Below, one piece after another: positions 22,291-34,998 of a stretch of 64,000 bases of DNA; position 1 is the stretch's first letter; each line of letters opens with the position of its first letter. The translations under genes and the position numbers were made by a program. The stretch lies in contig NC_060019.1 of NCBI RefSeq assembly GCF_021134715.1, forward strand, positions 186,001 through 250,000, read 5' to 3'. Under the pieces are notes generated by a model. That model was not told the origin of the DNA, ran no database searches, and saw only the letters and a list, made by a program, of their open reading frames with translations. This DNA comes from Daphnia pulex. Its lineage: Eukaryota; Arthropoda; Branchiopoda; Diplostraca; Daphniidae.

Positions 22291-24714
22291 GGAAATGCTG
22301 TCTGACAGACAAATTAATGACGCTCTGTGCGGTTTTAGATAAACCAAATATTCTGAAAACAATATCTGATAGCTTTTGTTGAAACAAAAACTAAATGTGT
22401 GATTCAAGCTACAACAAAGAAGGAAGAGAAGCTAAGACTTTAACTGCAAGTTAATCCTGCTTAAAAAAAATCAGTTACTATCTAGCAGTAAATTCTCATG
22501 CAATAATAACAAAAATGACACAAGTATAGCTAAACTATGAAACCTCTCAGTGACAGTAAGCAAGCTTTTGAATCAGCCCGACAATTAGAAAGTTGATTGA
22601 AATAATTACTTCAGTTGTTCATGTTTCTTCATTTGATGAAACACACAAGAGTACAGGTAGCAAGAGGAACACCCTTTACCAGCTGGCTGCATCAAATCCA
22701 TGTGTACATTGGGCAGCAACGACGAAGCTCAAACTTTACCAGACTGTCTATCACAAAAAAAAACACAATTACTATCAAGGACACAGCGTCTCAAATGACA
22801 AAAAGTGACAGAAGTTAAAGTTAACTACCCGAATCCTTTGGAATATATGTTGCAAAGGATCCTACAGCAAGCTTTTCCAAGGTAGACAACTAAAGTTCTA
22901 CAACAGGAAAGTTAAGACATAGTCAAAGTCTCAGAGTTAGAAAGTTGAACATATATACCTGATTTGTTCTGAAGTGTTTCTTACAAAACGTACAGCCGGT
23001 ACGTACAGGAAAAAGAGACGACATCTTGGCAAAATGTAGGCCACATGATCAGCTGAAATTTCCAAGTAAAAATTAATAGGCTAGGTTACCACACAAATAA
23101 CTAAATTCACACACAAATAATTAAGATTCACTCACATCTAACAATCCAAAAAGGAAATAACATTTTTATGAAGAAAACTGTAAGGAAGAAAAATACGCCG
23201 TACGGATTATCTGACGATACCTTTCAATCAACAATCACAATCAGAATCACTGAATCAGTGCTAAAAAAAAATGGCGGCGGTCTTACATAACGAAGACTTA
23301 TTGTTGTTCCACATCAGTAGTTGTAAATGTGAATCATAGATGGCGATGAAACTTGTCTATTAGTCTGCTAAAAAAGAGTCAAATAAAATGTCTGCAATTG
23401 TCAACCTACGTGTTTTCCGTAATTTTCAGCAGTTTGTGTCAATTAGACCCATTTCTAATTATCCCACATTTCGCAAAAAAAAAAGGAATTCAGAAAGTGG
23501 ATGGTAACTTTCAGATTTTCCAACTGGCGCTTAGTATCATTAGATTATTTACACGTGAATGGCATGTGCTGAAAGGCTGTAACTGGCTTTCTGTTAAAAT
23601 TTATTAGGTAGGAGATGAGCAGATGACGAATTCCGTTCGCTGGATCTGAGTCCCAACAAGTCGTTGAATATGAGATCATACCGACGCAAAGTACACAAGA
23701 GACCTTTCAGTTCCAACAAAATGCCAAGACTGACCCTTGGTTTGGCCAGTTGCCAGATCTTTCCATCCAGCCATCCAGCTAGTGTCCCGCTGCCCTTGCA
23801 TCAGGGCTGGGTAGTTCCGTGACCCACACCACCCGGTAAATTTGCAAATGCAGAGTTGATGAAGATCCCCAACTTTCTTCACTTGACACCACCCACTATT
23901 GAGAGACAATGCCAAGCATTGAAAAGTGAGGACCCTGCATTATAATAGATATATTCATAAAGCTTTACACATTATTTGTTTTTAGAGTTCTGCACATAGT
24001 GGCCGAAAGAGTTGGATACCAACAAAAAGATTGAAAATCATTTACCCATCACAATCACAACAAGTAATTACCTCAATTCTTTCCCCTCATTGAGTGATGC
24101 CCGAGCCAGAATTGTAACACTCCAGGTCTGAAAAGAAGTAATAAAAATCACATTTGATTACCTGTTATAAGTAACTCTTTTCTTCCCTCATGTAAGTGAA
24201 ATTGAGCTCTTTGAAATTGGACAGCCATGCCAAGGATAAATTCCTCTTTTTCCTGTACCGGCTGTACATTTTGTAAGGAACACTTCAGAACTATTCAGGT
24301 AAATATGTTCAACTTTCTAACTGTGAGACTACAGACTTAGTTAGTCGGTGACTATCTCTTAACTTATTTGTTGTAGAATTTTCAGTTGTCTACCTTGTAA
24401 GTGCTTGCTAGCAGTAGGTTCTTTTGCAACTTTTATTCTGAAGGATTGTGTTTGCATAGTTTACTTTAACTTCTGTCATTTTTGTTTAAGTAATTTATTA
24501 AGACATTGTTTCCTTGATAGTTGATAGTAATTGAGTTTTTTTTTTTTATCAATAGGATTATCAGTGTCTCGTAAAAGTATTACCTTTTTTGTTGCTGCCC
24601 AACTTACTCTTGGATTTGATGCAGCCAGCTAAGGGCTTTAACTATTGTAAATAACATGAAGTGAAATTTATTCATCAAGATTAATTCATTTCATTTTGGT
24701 TATAGGTTTAGTGT
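22251..24714. other. Centre of the inverted duplication
   Basis: The flanks of this centre still pair in inverted orientation but are clearly diverged and shifted by about 300 bp. For example 22882-22891 'gtagacaact' pairs with 24384-24393, and 'gttcaactttctaact' near 22940 pairs with 24310. About 23060-24230 has no detectable partner. It holds only short ORFs (for example 23676-23915, -) without recognisable domains. Confidence 0.6.
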
Positions 24715-26722
24715 TTTATGTTCGCGTAGTTGCTGTCCGCTGTGGAGCGTTGTTGAAGCCTATGCTGGTGAAAGATCTTATTTCTACATCAAGTTCAATT
24801 GGCCGTTCCTTGGTGCTGATTTTTTACCGAAGTTGTATCATATTATGTTAAATTATGGTCATCGTTACTATTGCAGTTTACCGTATATAAGTTCAGAAGC
24901 AACAAAAAAAAAAATGGGATGTTCATGTCAAATATAAACATGTTTTTGGGGTTGGGAAAGTAAAGTGGTGGATGTTGGAGGGGGATATTTCAAGTATGGA
25001 TAGAAATTCAGTTAATTTATAACCCTACAAATGTATCCCTACCAATTAATCTCCAAACCCCAAAAATATATACCTTCCAATCCTTCAAACCCTGTAAATA
25101 TACACCTACCAACCCTTAAATCTATACCCTTAACCCTATAAACCAATGTTAAACCTTAACCATGTAATATCTGTAATAAATAAAAAAAAATACATTACAT
25201 GAAACAGTTTTATTATCCTTTAAAAATGTACAAAAATTTCAATAAACAGAGCGTCCGGTTCAAGACGGTTTACTACTGCACGAGTTTAAACGCAACCCGC
25301 CACCACCGCTGCGGCAATGAGACAAAAAGCGGTGGTTAAGTTTTGCGGAAATCTACATCGTCTTTGTAACTTGACTGACGGAGATTTCCACAAAAAATAA
25401 ACCATGGCTATTTGTTTCATTGGGTAGTGGATGCATTGTTTTAACTCGCACATGCTGTTATAGGAAATGTCTACGGCCCCCAGAGATATTTATCTGGACC
25501 GAGAAGAAGAGAGAAGTACGAGGCAAGTTTTACTGGGGAGATGTAGTCATACTAGGCTTCCGGGTTAGACTCATGACCCTCCAAAAGTTTTCATCGGATC
25601 ATGCGCCTTCCAAGTCCCCGTTCGACCAGAGCCCTCCCCTCCTCCTGGTTTCACAGCGGGTGAGTGACCACCGGCGGGCGTTGGTTAGTGGTTAGTTAGG
25701 GAAACGGGGCCACAGAAAAGAAGGGAGCCCAGATATGCACTTGCCATTTATCTAACAACTACACAATGCATCAGTCTTGAATTGCAGCATTCTCTCGTCA
25801 GTTTATAACAGTTGATGTCATCAGTAGCGAAAGAGTTACCCTGTAAAAGCAGAATGAACATTTAATTTGATGACAATAAAATTCAAACAAGGTTGTAGCG
25901 ACAGAAAGTAATACCTCAAATCAATAGGACCTGTGTAAGGAAGTAAACAGGGAGATTGAAGGGTAGCAGCCAACGGGTTAGCAAACAAGGAACCTTGTTG
26001 ACTGTATGGTCCTTGTCCTTTTCCTTCTAAATATGACTTCTCATCAAATCTGCCATGCCAATGTGTTAGAAACCTGTAATGAAGAACCTGTAAATAAAAT
26101 AAACAATTAGTCACCTTGTTTATAGTTTTTGTCATCAATGTGCTTGGCGTCTATGATCTAGAAATAATAAACAGTTAGTAGTGTACACTCAAAATTGGGG
26201 CATGGCTGGGATTGGCGATCTAGCAAGTCCAATACAAACAGCAGACAATTATGATGAATCCTAATAAAAGATGAGAAGAATTTATGTTTCAGCAATACTG
26301 TATTGATAAAGCTAGTAATGGTTGTTACCTGTTTCATTTTGATGGCACCTTCAGTAGAATACAATGATTTTGAACACACAGCAGTAAGCTGCACGACCCT
26401 TTCAACACGTTTTCTCCTGTAAGTTGATGAGATACATTAAGTCACGGAATAGAACACATCACCGACAATTTAATGAATTTACAGATGAAATCACTCGAAT
26501 TTACCTGTAATTCCATTGGTAATTTTCGAAGAAAAGATAGCTTAACTGTTGACAGCAAACCGCCATAAGCCCAAAACTGACACAAACAATTAACACGCCA
26601 TCTATTAGACACGCCTAAAAACTCATTATTAAGGACTGGACTTAAGATGCTCGCAAAACTTGAAAATTGCATTTTTGTTTGCTACAACCTAGCATTCAAT
26701 CTTGAGATAAGTACAGAGAACA

Positions 26723-27106
26723 AAGCTCACTTGCTAGTTTTATGCAAATTTCCCGGAAGTATACCGGAAGTAAGCGATAGCGCCTTAACCATTGAGCTGT
26801 CATCAAAATAAACTAAATATTCGTGATCTACGTGAAATTTGGGGTCGATTAGGTGTGATTTAAACGAAATCCAAAATTTGGCCAAAATCGAGAATTTTCC
26901 TGAACTATAGTTCAGGAAAATTCTCAAAACCGGAAGTACGCGTACGTACAAAAGAAAACATGAACTTTACCACAAATTTGACGAAGATCACGAATATGTG
27001 GTTCTTTTTTGCCTCAGATGAATATTTACTGAACTACTGACAGAAATGAGAAAACCGGAAGTAGAAAATAAAAACACATAATTAAAAATCTAACAAGTGA
27101 GCTTTG
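26723..27106. mobile_element. Foldback/MITE-like element (right arm)
   Basis: Mirror copy of the element at 19860-20243, with the same terminal repeats and the same 36-nt central palindrome at about 26890-26925. Confidence 0.6.
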
Positions 27107-27983
27107 TTGGTGGAATAGTTATCGTCAGTTATCACACATAAACTGCCGAAAAATGTTTACAGGGATGTACAAACCATGCTGCAAATTAACTGAAACTGAC
27201 TATTTTGACAGCTGAAAATGATCAAAACTAACGAAGAAGGAAACTTTTAAGTTATATCTATTTTGACACCTCGTTTGCGACTCGCCAGAAGGGCCTGATT
27301 AAGGAATTATTACGCAGACACAGAACAGAGTTTAAAGCAAGTATTATTTGTAGACAATTTAAGAAAATAAGTCAATTGTCGTCGGGTATAAAATAGAATT
27401 GCAAATAGAAAACAAGACAAGACAAAGCAATAAAAACTATACAGTAAAAGAATCAGAATCAGAATCAGAGAAACTTACATTTTAAACGGCGTTGAATTTA
27501 TTCCAAAAACATAAAGAAAATCACGAAGAAAGCAGCATGAAAGCAGCAAGAACTTCTGAGTTCTGACGTGACAAGAAAACAAAGCGATGCCAGCGACATC
27601 TAACAAGGGTAATTGGTAGTTGCTATATACGTGTTATATCAAAGACTTTGGACGCAGCACACATTTTGTGACTGATGCAACACACACACCGACAATCTCA
27701 TCATTCCTCGGGGGGCGAGAGAAAAACAAGGAAGGGGTATAAATTCAAAAATATATAAATTGCCAACGACGACATTTTGGGTCGATTGTCGTCGGATTGT
27801 TTTTTATTCCCCCCAAAAAGCTGCCCAAGTTTAGAAAAACATTTAAAAAAAAAAGGAAATGCAGAGACGAAGAAGTGCCTTCGGGTCTTTGGCCGACTCG
27901 TGGGTCATTTTTTGCAAATCATTTTCAGAATGAAATCGAAAATTTGCCTGGGAGAGATTTCTGGAACACGACAAATGAACAAG

Positions 27984-28255
27984 TTAAAAGAGCGACTGAA
28001 GGTGGGCTTGGTAGTGATCCTCCGAGATGATGTGCTCGGCCGTCCGCTTCACCCGCCCACTGCCACCGGTGGCCACCCCTTGGCTGGTGGCTTCGATGCA
28101 CAGGACGACGAATCGGTTCTGACAGGAGGAGAATTTGTCCTGGGCCAACAATTTGCCACCGCCACCGCCGCCCGTCTGCAGCTGCTGTTGGTGGGAAGGA
28201 GAAGAGTTGGCCACTCCGAGCGTCTTGACGTCGCTGGACGTCATTTGAGATATTT
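27984..28255 (-). pseudogene. Endostatin C-terminal exon fragment (right arm)
   Basis: Same fragment as 18714-18984 but with codon-multiple indels: the Ala-Ser-Leu-Ile run is shortened, the Gln run reads QQQLQ, and an extra Ser precedes the CQNRF motif. The frame stays open to the same stop. Confidence 0.7.
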
Positions 28256-28600
28256 CCAAATTCATGCGAAGTATCCTTTGGTAAAGAAACAAATTTGGAA
28301 GCCAGTTTCTAAACAAAGGATTTGATATTAATAACAATTGCGTCAGTCCTCACTGTAATATTATAATTATACCTTGTCATGACTCAAAGAAATGCGATCG
28401 GCAAAACATGTGGCAGAACGTTGGTCAGTAATGCATTGACACGACCCGTTATCTTTCCATTTAGGACTCGTCGCTACACAAACTGACAAAAGAGCAATTT
28501 AGAATCGTCTTTTCACCGACTTAACATAAAATTTAAAAATAAAAAAGAGACAAGAAAAACAAAAAAATACGTAGAGACCAACTAGTTTCATTTATATACC

Positions 28601-28787
28601 TGAATACAGTTGAATTCCTCTAGAATGACAGCTACAAAATAGTCAGCCAATGCAGGACTGACGGCCGACTCTCGAAAGACAAAGTGGTCCGTTATTTCCA
28701 CCAATCGCACGGCAACGTCCAACCATTTGGCGTCGTAGTGCAACGCCAATTGCAGTCGTACTGGCGGTTTGATTGTGATGATTGCGC
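28601..28787 (-). pseudogene. Semaphorin-exon-like fragment (right arm)
   Basis: Counterpart of 18162-18352, with KWLDVAVRLVEI and FRESAV. One codon is lost in the Phe run. An adjacent exon-like stretch at about 28378-28475 (-) reads SPKWKDNGSCQCITDQ and is intact here but frameshifted in the left arm. Confidence 0.55.
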
Positions 28788-29100
28788 CTAATTGGTCAGC
28801 AAGAGAGGCGAAGGTATAACAAATTAAACCATTGCGTAACAACCCACAAAATTGAGATTGAGACCCTCGAAATATACAAGTTTTCACTCAAAACACAACA
28901 AAATAGGCGGATGTTAATATTCTGATGGTTTCTTTTGTCTTACCCATTCTCAGAAGACGTAGATGTAAGCTGCCGATGACCATAGTCAATCTCACTGAAT
29001 GGGGAGGAAAAAAGTCCTTCACGTAATGATTTTTCTTGCGGGCCATATAAAGTTGTCCACCAGCATTTCGACGGGTTGAGGAATTTTTCGGACAATTCCA

Positions 29101-30525
29101 TTCGCCCCAACGGCCAACACCTTCAGCATGGAGCAATGTCACAACAAAAAGTCCCAACATCATGAGCTACAGGAATAAACAGAAAAAAGTATATAAAAAT
29201 TGACTATAGCAATACAGTAAAGGTGGAATAGGAATCAACCATTTCCATTCATGAAATAAAACTATAAATTTCGATTGGTATCCTACCTTACACATATGAC
29301 GACAATTAAACTGAATGGTCTGGCCCCGAAAAATGCTAATCGCTTTTGGCGTAGAGTAACATTCACGTCCTGGACAATTGTGGCTCTACAACACCAAGTT
29401 GATAGATGACCGTGTTAGTTGTTTTGGGATGTTCGGCAGTTTCACCAAAACTCCAGCATCAGTCCTACCTGAAAATAAAAACAGGAACAAATTAGATGGG
29501 CCAATAAAAGGTGGACAGCGCCAGACAGCGATATTCAAATGGAAGAATGGAAGGAAAACACAGCAGTTGGCAATACCAACAAACTAATCAACCGACGTCT
29601 TTCACCTGTAGTTGAATATTCTTATGTCAGAGGGAAGTGAACTAATAGCAGCTGTCGTCCCATCGCGATGCAGACACCAATCTTCTAAAACCAATTGGGG
29701 AAAACTATTTGCATAAACACAGACCTGCATTTTAAAAACTAATTCACTTGGAATCACAGAAAATGTTCAAGGTAATTGCTTAGCAGGAAATGTCAGAGCG
29801 TGTTCAAAAGTGACCAGACACCAGCCAGAGTAGCAACAACAACATAATGAACGAGACAGACAAAATCAGGCCACGAAGTTTCATTTCCTTACTCTGCCCT
29901 CAGTATTTCTCTATACCCTATTACATAACACGTTTGAAAAACGCCCTTTTATTTAAAATATACGTCAATTTATAAAAAAAAGTCATTTTATCACGTTGAC
30001 ACTGCCCACGGCACTGCCAAAATGACAAAAAAAAAGACGAATGGTTTCGTTTTTTGTTAATGACACGTTTTTATTGTTATTTTATATCTGATTGTAAATT
30101 ATTTTCATCAGTTGGATTCCATAAAAAGAGTTTCCGAACGAACATAACATTTAGTTTCTTATTATTGCAAAACTGCAGATAAACTCGATAAACTATGCAA
30201 AGGGCAAAGGATAGTCACTTTCAAGCAGATATTATTGAAATGGTAAATTTGTTTCATTCTGAAAATTAGGAGACGTCTTATCTTCCTTATTTTATTTCCC
30301 CTATATCTGCATTGGTAGTTGTACAGAAAAAAACTCAAAAAAGACATTTCTGTGACGGTCGTTTATCGTTTTCCGTTTCAGTACAGGGTCTTGACATATT
30401 CCTTAAAAGGCAATAGCTGGCGAGCTACGAGACGGAGCACGTGATGTGCACGCATCTGATAAAGCGTCAGGGAAACGAGTAAACCGCGACCTTCAGTCTG
30501 TACCCTAAAGGCAGAGCGGCAGAGC
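29101..30525. other. Intergenic between palindrome and kinase array
   Basis: Short ORFs only; AT-rich with no repeats I can place apart from the outermost edge of the right arm gene fragment (to about 29163). 30420-30530 is GC-richer and holds the upstream promoter of the kinase gene, including a CACGTG at about 30438. Confidence 0.45.
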
Positions 30526-30533
30526 CACGTCAG
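30526..30533 (-). promoter_or_regulatory. UPRE-like motif upstream of kinase array A
   Basis: CCACGTCA (TGACGTGG on the minus strand), the consensus bound by XBP1/ATF6-type bZIP factors in other animals, 12 bp upstream of a TATA-like site. An 8-mer is expected about twice in 64 kb by chance, so function is only suggested. Confidence 0.3.
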
Positions 30534-30544
30534 CATCGATCGTG

Positions 30545-30552
30545 CATAAAAA
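30545..30552 (+). promoter_or_regulatory. TATA-like box of kinase array A
   Basis: CATAAAAA about 310 bp upstream of the first ATG. The intervening leader may contain an intron. Confidence 0.4.
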
Positions 30553-30861
30553 CGCAGTCTGTGTGTTCCATTTCTTGAAGATTAACGTTTTGTTCTTCGC
30601 ATCGTACACCGCATCTACGTGAATCAAATTCCCGAGTGATTTCCTTTTCTTTACAATTAAAGTGTTTCCTCGTCCATCAGGCGAACAGAAAGTCAGTTTT
30701 GATTTTTAAAATATGTTTTAGGAGATTATTACTATATAACTTTACTGTTTTTTGTATTAAAGAACTATAGAAGATTATCTCGTTGACCGATAACACCCCC
30801 ACCTCACAAGTTAAAGTGAATTTTCCTACAACCAAAAGACAATTCAGCGAAATCACTCGAC

Positions 30862-33800
30862 ATGTTTGGAAAATCCACATTGACGTTCGACCGTAGCAAG
30901 TTGTTGGGAAAAGGAGGATATGGCACCGTATTTGAAGGGCAATGGCGTGGGATTCCAGTGGCCGTCAAACGAGTTATGAAAAATTCAACAAACGAACGGG
31001 AAGAATCAACTTTGCTGAAACTCAATCATCGAAATGTCATCAAGTTATTTCACATAGACAGTGATCAAGATTTCAAGTAACATTAACATAATAAGAGCAA
31101 TGTTCCTAAAATGATATCGCTTTCAATTTCAGGCATTACGTTCTTGAATTATGCGAAGCCTCACTCGACAGATTATTTTTGGAAGATGACGACACGCGAA
31201 AATATCGTGGCCAGATGCCACAGGATTTTGAAGTCCTTCATCAATTGGCCATTGGACTCGAGTACATCCACCAAATGAAAGTAATCCATCGAAATATTAC
31301 ACCTCATAACGTCCTCATCTGGGTGAATCCAGTAAACAAGGAAGTCGTGATGAAATGGTCGGGATTTGGATTGAGTAAAGAAGCCAACGAAAGGGGAACT
31401 TGTTCCATGAGTGGAATCAGAGGAACCCACAACTGGTTCGCTCCGGAACTATTGCTGCAATTTCTCGAAGAAGCGGCCAATGAAACAGAATTCCAACAAA
31501 GAGTGACAGTCAAATCGGATGTTTTTGCCGAAGGGCTCGTCTTTGGATATTTCCTGTTGAAGGGTCTTCATCTTTTTGGCTCCCGAATGCAGATTGAGAC
31601 AAATACCATTGAGAACAACCCCGTTAATCTGTTAAGTAAGTTGAGTTCTTTTACACGATGAGCTAATTAACGAATTAAAAACAATTCTAATCGATGTCAA
31701 TAGGAATCCAGGAGAAAAATATGCTTGAACTTATCAAGAAAATGCTAACAGCGAACCCAGTGAAACGAATTAGTTCATCAGATGTCGTCCAACAGCTCAT
31801 ACAAATCATGGTATAACTATAATCGGGAAGTTTTATTACAAATAGTGTTAAAGAAAAATAAAATGAATATTCATCACTTTTCCAGATTCAGGAAGAAATA
31901 AAAAATCCCGACTTTAATTTAGAGGCACAAATTGGCGTAATTCTTCCAAATCAGATTATTAAAAAATTTGACATAGAGACAATATTAGGAAGAGGAGATT
32001 ACGGAAAAGTTTTTCTAGGTGAGTTTCATAACGAAAAGGTAGCAGTCAAGCGAATCAAACTATCCAAAGTCAAACGACATACACGAAGAGAAGAACTGCA
32101 GAGATTAAACCACCGGAATGTCGTTCAACTGTTATACGTCGAGGATGACCCAACATACAGGCAAATCAAGACAAGAAATGGCTAACAAAGAATCAAACTG
32201 AAAAACGAACAAATTCCCCTTGTTAAATAAATATTTACAGGTATTACGCAATGGAATTGTGTGCCGCCTCGCTGGACCAATTATTCTTGAAAAATGATGA
32301 CCATTCAAAATATCTCGAGTCGATGCCCCCAGCGGAAGATGTTCTCTATCAATTGGCAATTGGACTCTACTACATTCACGAAACGGGATTGATCCATCGG
32401 GACATTAAACCTCAAAACGTCCTCTTCTGGACGAATACAACAACCAATGAAGTCCTGATGAAATGGGGCGGATTACGACTTAGTAAAGGAGACAGCAAAA
32501 TAAAAAAAAATTATTCGACAAATGACTGGTTAGCGCCAGAATTACTAAAGTTACTGGACAACGGAGATGGCGATATACTAATTCCAACCGTCAAGAGCAA
32601 CGTCTTTGCTCAAGGACTTGTGTTTGGATATTATCTGTTGAGAGGCCAACATCTTTTCGGATCTCCCACTGAAATAGTCTATAACATAAGGGAAAACAAA
32701 CCAGTCAACCTACCAAGTAACTCACGATTTTCTACAAAAACTAATGCATTTAAAATCAGCTAAAATAAATACGTTTCCGAATAGGAATCCATGACCTGGC
32801 GATACAAGATCTAATCAAGAAAATATTGGAGCCCAATCCTGAAAAAAGAATGACGTCGTCGGATGTCGCCGAAGTCTTAGAACAAATCAGGGTATAATCA
32901 AAGTATTATTAAAATTATTATACAAATAAAATTGAAAAAAATATTTTTAAAGGTTAAGGACAACCAAATCAATATTCCAATGGCGGATGATACCTCAAGT
33001 TTGAAACAAATCAAAGTTGATTTCAAAAAGGAATTGGGAAGGGGAGGTTATGGCACAGTTTTCCAAGGCGAGTGGAATAACATTCAAGTGGCTGTCAAAA
33101 TAATTCCTTTATCCGATATCAAACAAGAGGAAGAAGCGCTGCAAAAACTTAAACATCATCCGAATGTTATCAGACTTTTCCACGTGGAAAGCGACTTGAA
33201 GAATAGGTAAACTTTTAATTTATATAAATGAATTACATTATTTGCTCAATGGCTATATTTAGATATTACGCCATCGAATTGTGCGTAGCTTCCCTGGACA
33301 AATTATTTTTAAGTGAGACGGATCCAAAAAAGTATCGAGGACCAATGCCCTCACGAAAAGACGTTCTTCTTCAGTTAGCTACTGGATTAGAATACATACA
33401 CAAAGAAAACGTAATCCATTTGGATATTACTCCCAAAAACATCGTCATCTGGGTGAATCCGGAACACGAAAATGTTTTGTTGAAATGGACCGATTTTGGG
33501 CTGAGTAAACAACTAAAAGAAACTGGAAGCTACACCGTGACTAAAATTAGAGGGGCAGAAGGATGGTTTGCACCGGAAATACTGAAAATACTCGACAAAC
33601 AGCAACAGACTAGTCGAACTGAAGCCAAACAAAGAGGAACAGTTAAAAGCGACGTCTTTAACGAAGGGCTCGTCTTTGGCTACTATCTTTTAAAAGGACG
33701 TCATCTGTTCGCTGGCCTTGTTGAGTCAAACATATACCATAACAAACCGGTCAACCTAGAGAGTAAGTCACGCTGTATATCTGAAATATCTATTTTTAAA

Positions 33801-34005
33801 TATGTATCTCTAATTTTCGGTTTTACCTTTAAGAGAATGAAATTTTATTACTTTCTAAATCTTACATTTTAATGTTTATACAGAAATAGAATGGCAAAGC
33901 GCTCGCGACCTGATCAAGAAAATGATCCATCCCGACCCAGAGAAAAGAATTTCTTCATCCGATGTCGCAAAAGAAGTCAGCCAGATCAAATCCGACTTGG
34001 GTTAA
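30862..34005 (+). CDS. Triple IRE1-like kinase A (pseudokinase-pseudokinase-kinase)
   Basis: Nine exons: 30862-31076, 31133-31635, 31704-31810, 31886-32160, 32241-32716, 32785-32891, 32953-33206, 33263-33762, 33884-34005 (2559 nt, 852 aa, in frame throughout). Three kinase domains at about residues 9-275, 276-561 and 562-852. All keep a glycine loop and VAVK Lys. Domain 1 reads HRNITPHN and GFG in place of HRD-K and DFG, so it lacks both catalytic and metal-binding Asp. Domain 2 keeps HRDIKPQN but has GLR for DFG. Domain 3 has HLDITPKN and an intact DFG. SDVFAxGLVFGYY and LIKKM-PEKR-SSSDV tails place them near IRE1/RNase L kinases, but no luminal, membrane or KEN domain exists. The fourth intron uses a GC donor. 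Domain 2 has no start codon of its own in its first exon and the linking introns are only 61-75 bp, which supports one protein. A JAK-like regulatory layout is inferred. Confidence 0.85.
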
Positions 34006-34998
34006 CTTGCCTAACATAATTAAATGCGAAGATTTAAATGCTTCATCTATTATCTAGATTATCATCAACTACGGCCTAGTGGAAAACCCCTTTTAGTTAA
34101 TTAAAAAATTTTTATTGCACATCCCAGTGCAATATCCAGTAACCTGTAACCAGTGACTTTAATTAAAAACTTGAGTTGGCATTCGGTCGTTGTCACGAAA
34201 AGAAAGGCAAAAGAGCTAAGCTTTGACTAAATTTGAATATCCCACCATTTTACAGTCGAGTAAACAATGAAATAAAATAGAAACTGACCTTTAGAATTCG
34301 GTCCTTTTCACGAATATTCGTCGACAAGAAAAACAAGTCGGGAATTGCGAATTCAACTGAACTGACTATACTAACCATTTTTTAAATATTTGTAATGCTT
34401 GTGATGTTTGGAACAACATGCGCTCGCTGACTCGATACATTGTGGGAATCTACCGATAAAAAGGTAGGCCCTACCGATAAAAAATATTCAATTGATTGAA
34501 TTCAATTCAAAAGGATGGGATGTTAATAGCGCGGTCAACAACCAATCATTGCCAATGACACGAGAAAGCGAAATCCAATTGAGAAACCTGAAGAAACCCA
34601 AACGAGTATTTTCATATTATCATCATCATGAGCGCCCTGTTCGGTAAAATAACCCCAATGAATTCTCACAGGCAGAAGGGGTTGACGAAAAATGTCGAAA
34701 TTGAAATACAAACGTGGAGGTTAATATCCAGTAACGGTTTACCTCTCAAGACAACACGAAAAGTTTTCTGTAGCTTTGATAAAATTGCCTAGATAATATC
34801 TTTTGCTCCGGTTGTAAAACGATAAGGAAACGAATGACATGTGTGCGCTTATCAATTGAGACCCCCCACCTCCCGTACATTAGTCAGACGCACCAACGAG
34901 AGAAACAAACAAGCTACAGAGTCATTACTCATTAGTCTAATCGACACCATTTCAGTTCAGTGAAATGACAAAAAAGTCCCTTCGTTGGATCACCCATC
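34006..34998. other. Intergenic between kinase genes
   Basis: 3' flank of array A followed by the promoter of the next kinase. 34001-34160 resembles the 3' flank of array B at 49221-49360 ('ctattattatcaattacggcct' type text). A 'cagttcagtgaaatg' initiator-like site lies at about 34954. No gene. Confidence 0.5.

Larger units (their letters stand above)
24715..29100 (-). repeat. Large inverted duplication, right arm
   Basis: Reverse complement of 17857-22250. It contains the mirrored foldback element (about 26723-27106), endostatin fragment and sema-like fragment. The outer edge is near 29097, beyond which a frame continues to 29163 (MMLGLFVVTLLHAEG, signal-peptide-like) that is absent from the left side. 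A 2-nt insertion near 29045 shifts the reading frame relative to the left arm. Confidence 0.95.

Noticed and set aside
21271-25695. 91-aa frame repeated in both palindrome arms as a conserved small protein
   Set aside because: Its perfect conservation only reflects the identical arm tract; no family match and no promoter or splice support.
17857-29100. Palindrome as a simple assembly artefact
   Set aside because: The arms differ by substitutions and in-frame indels and have different outer flanks, which merged haplotypes would not easily give; long reads are still needed for the identical tract.
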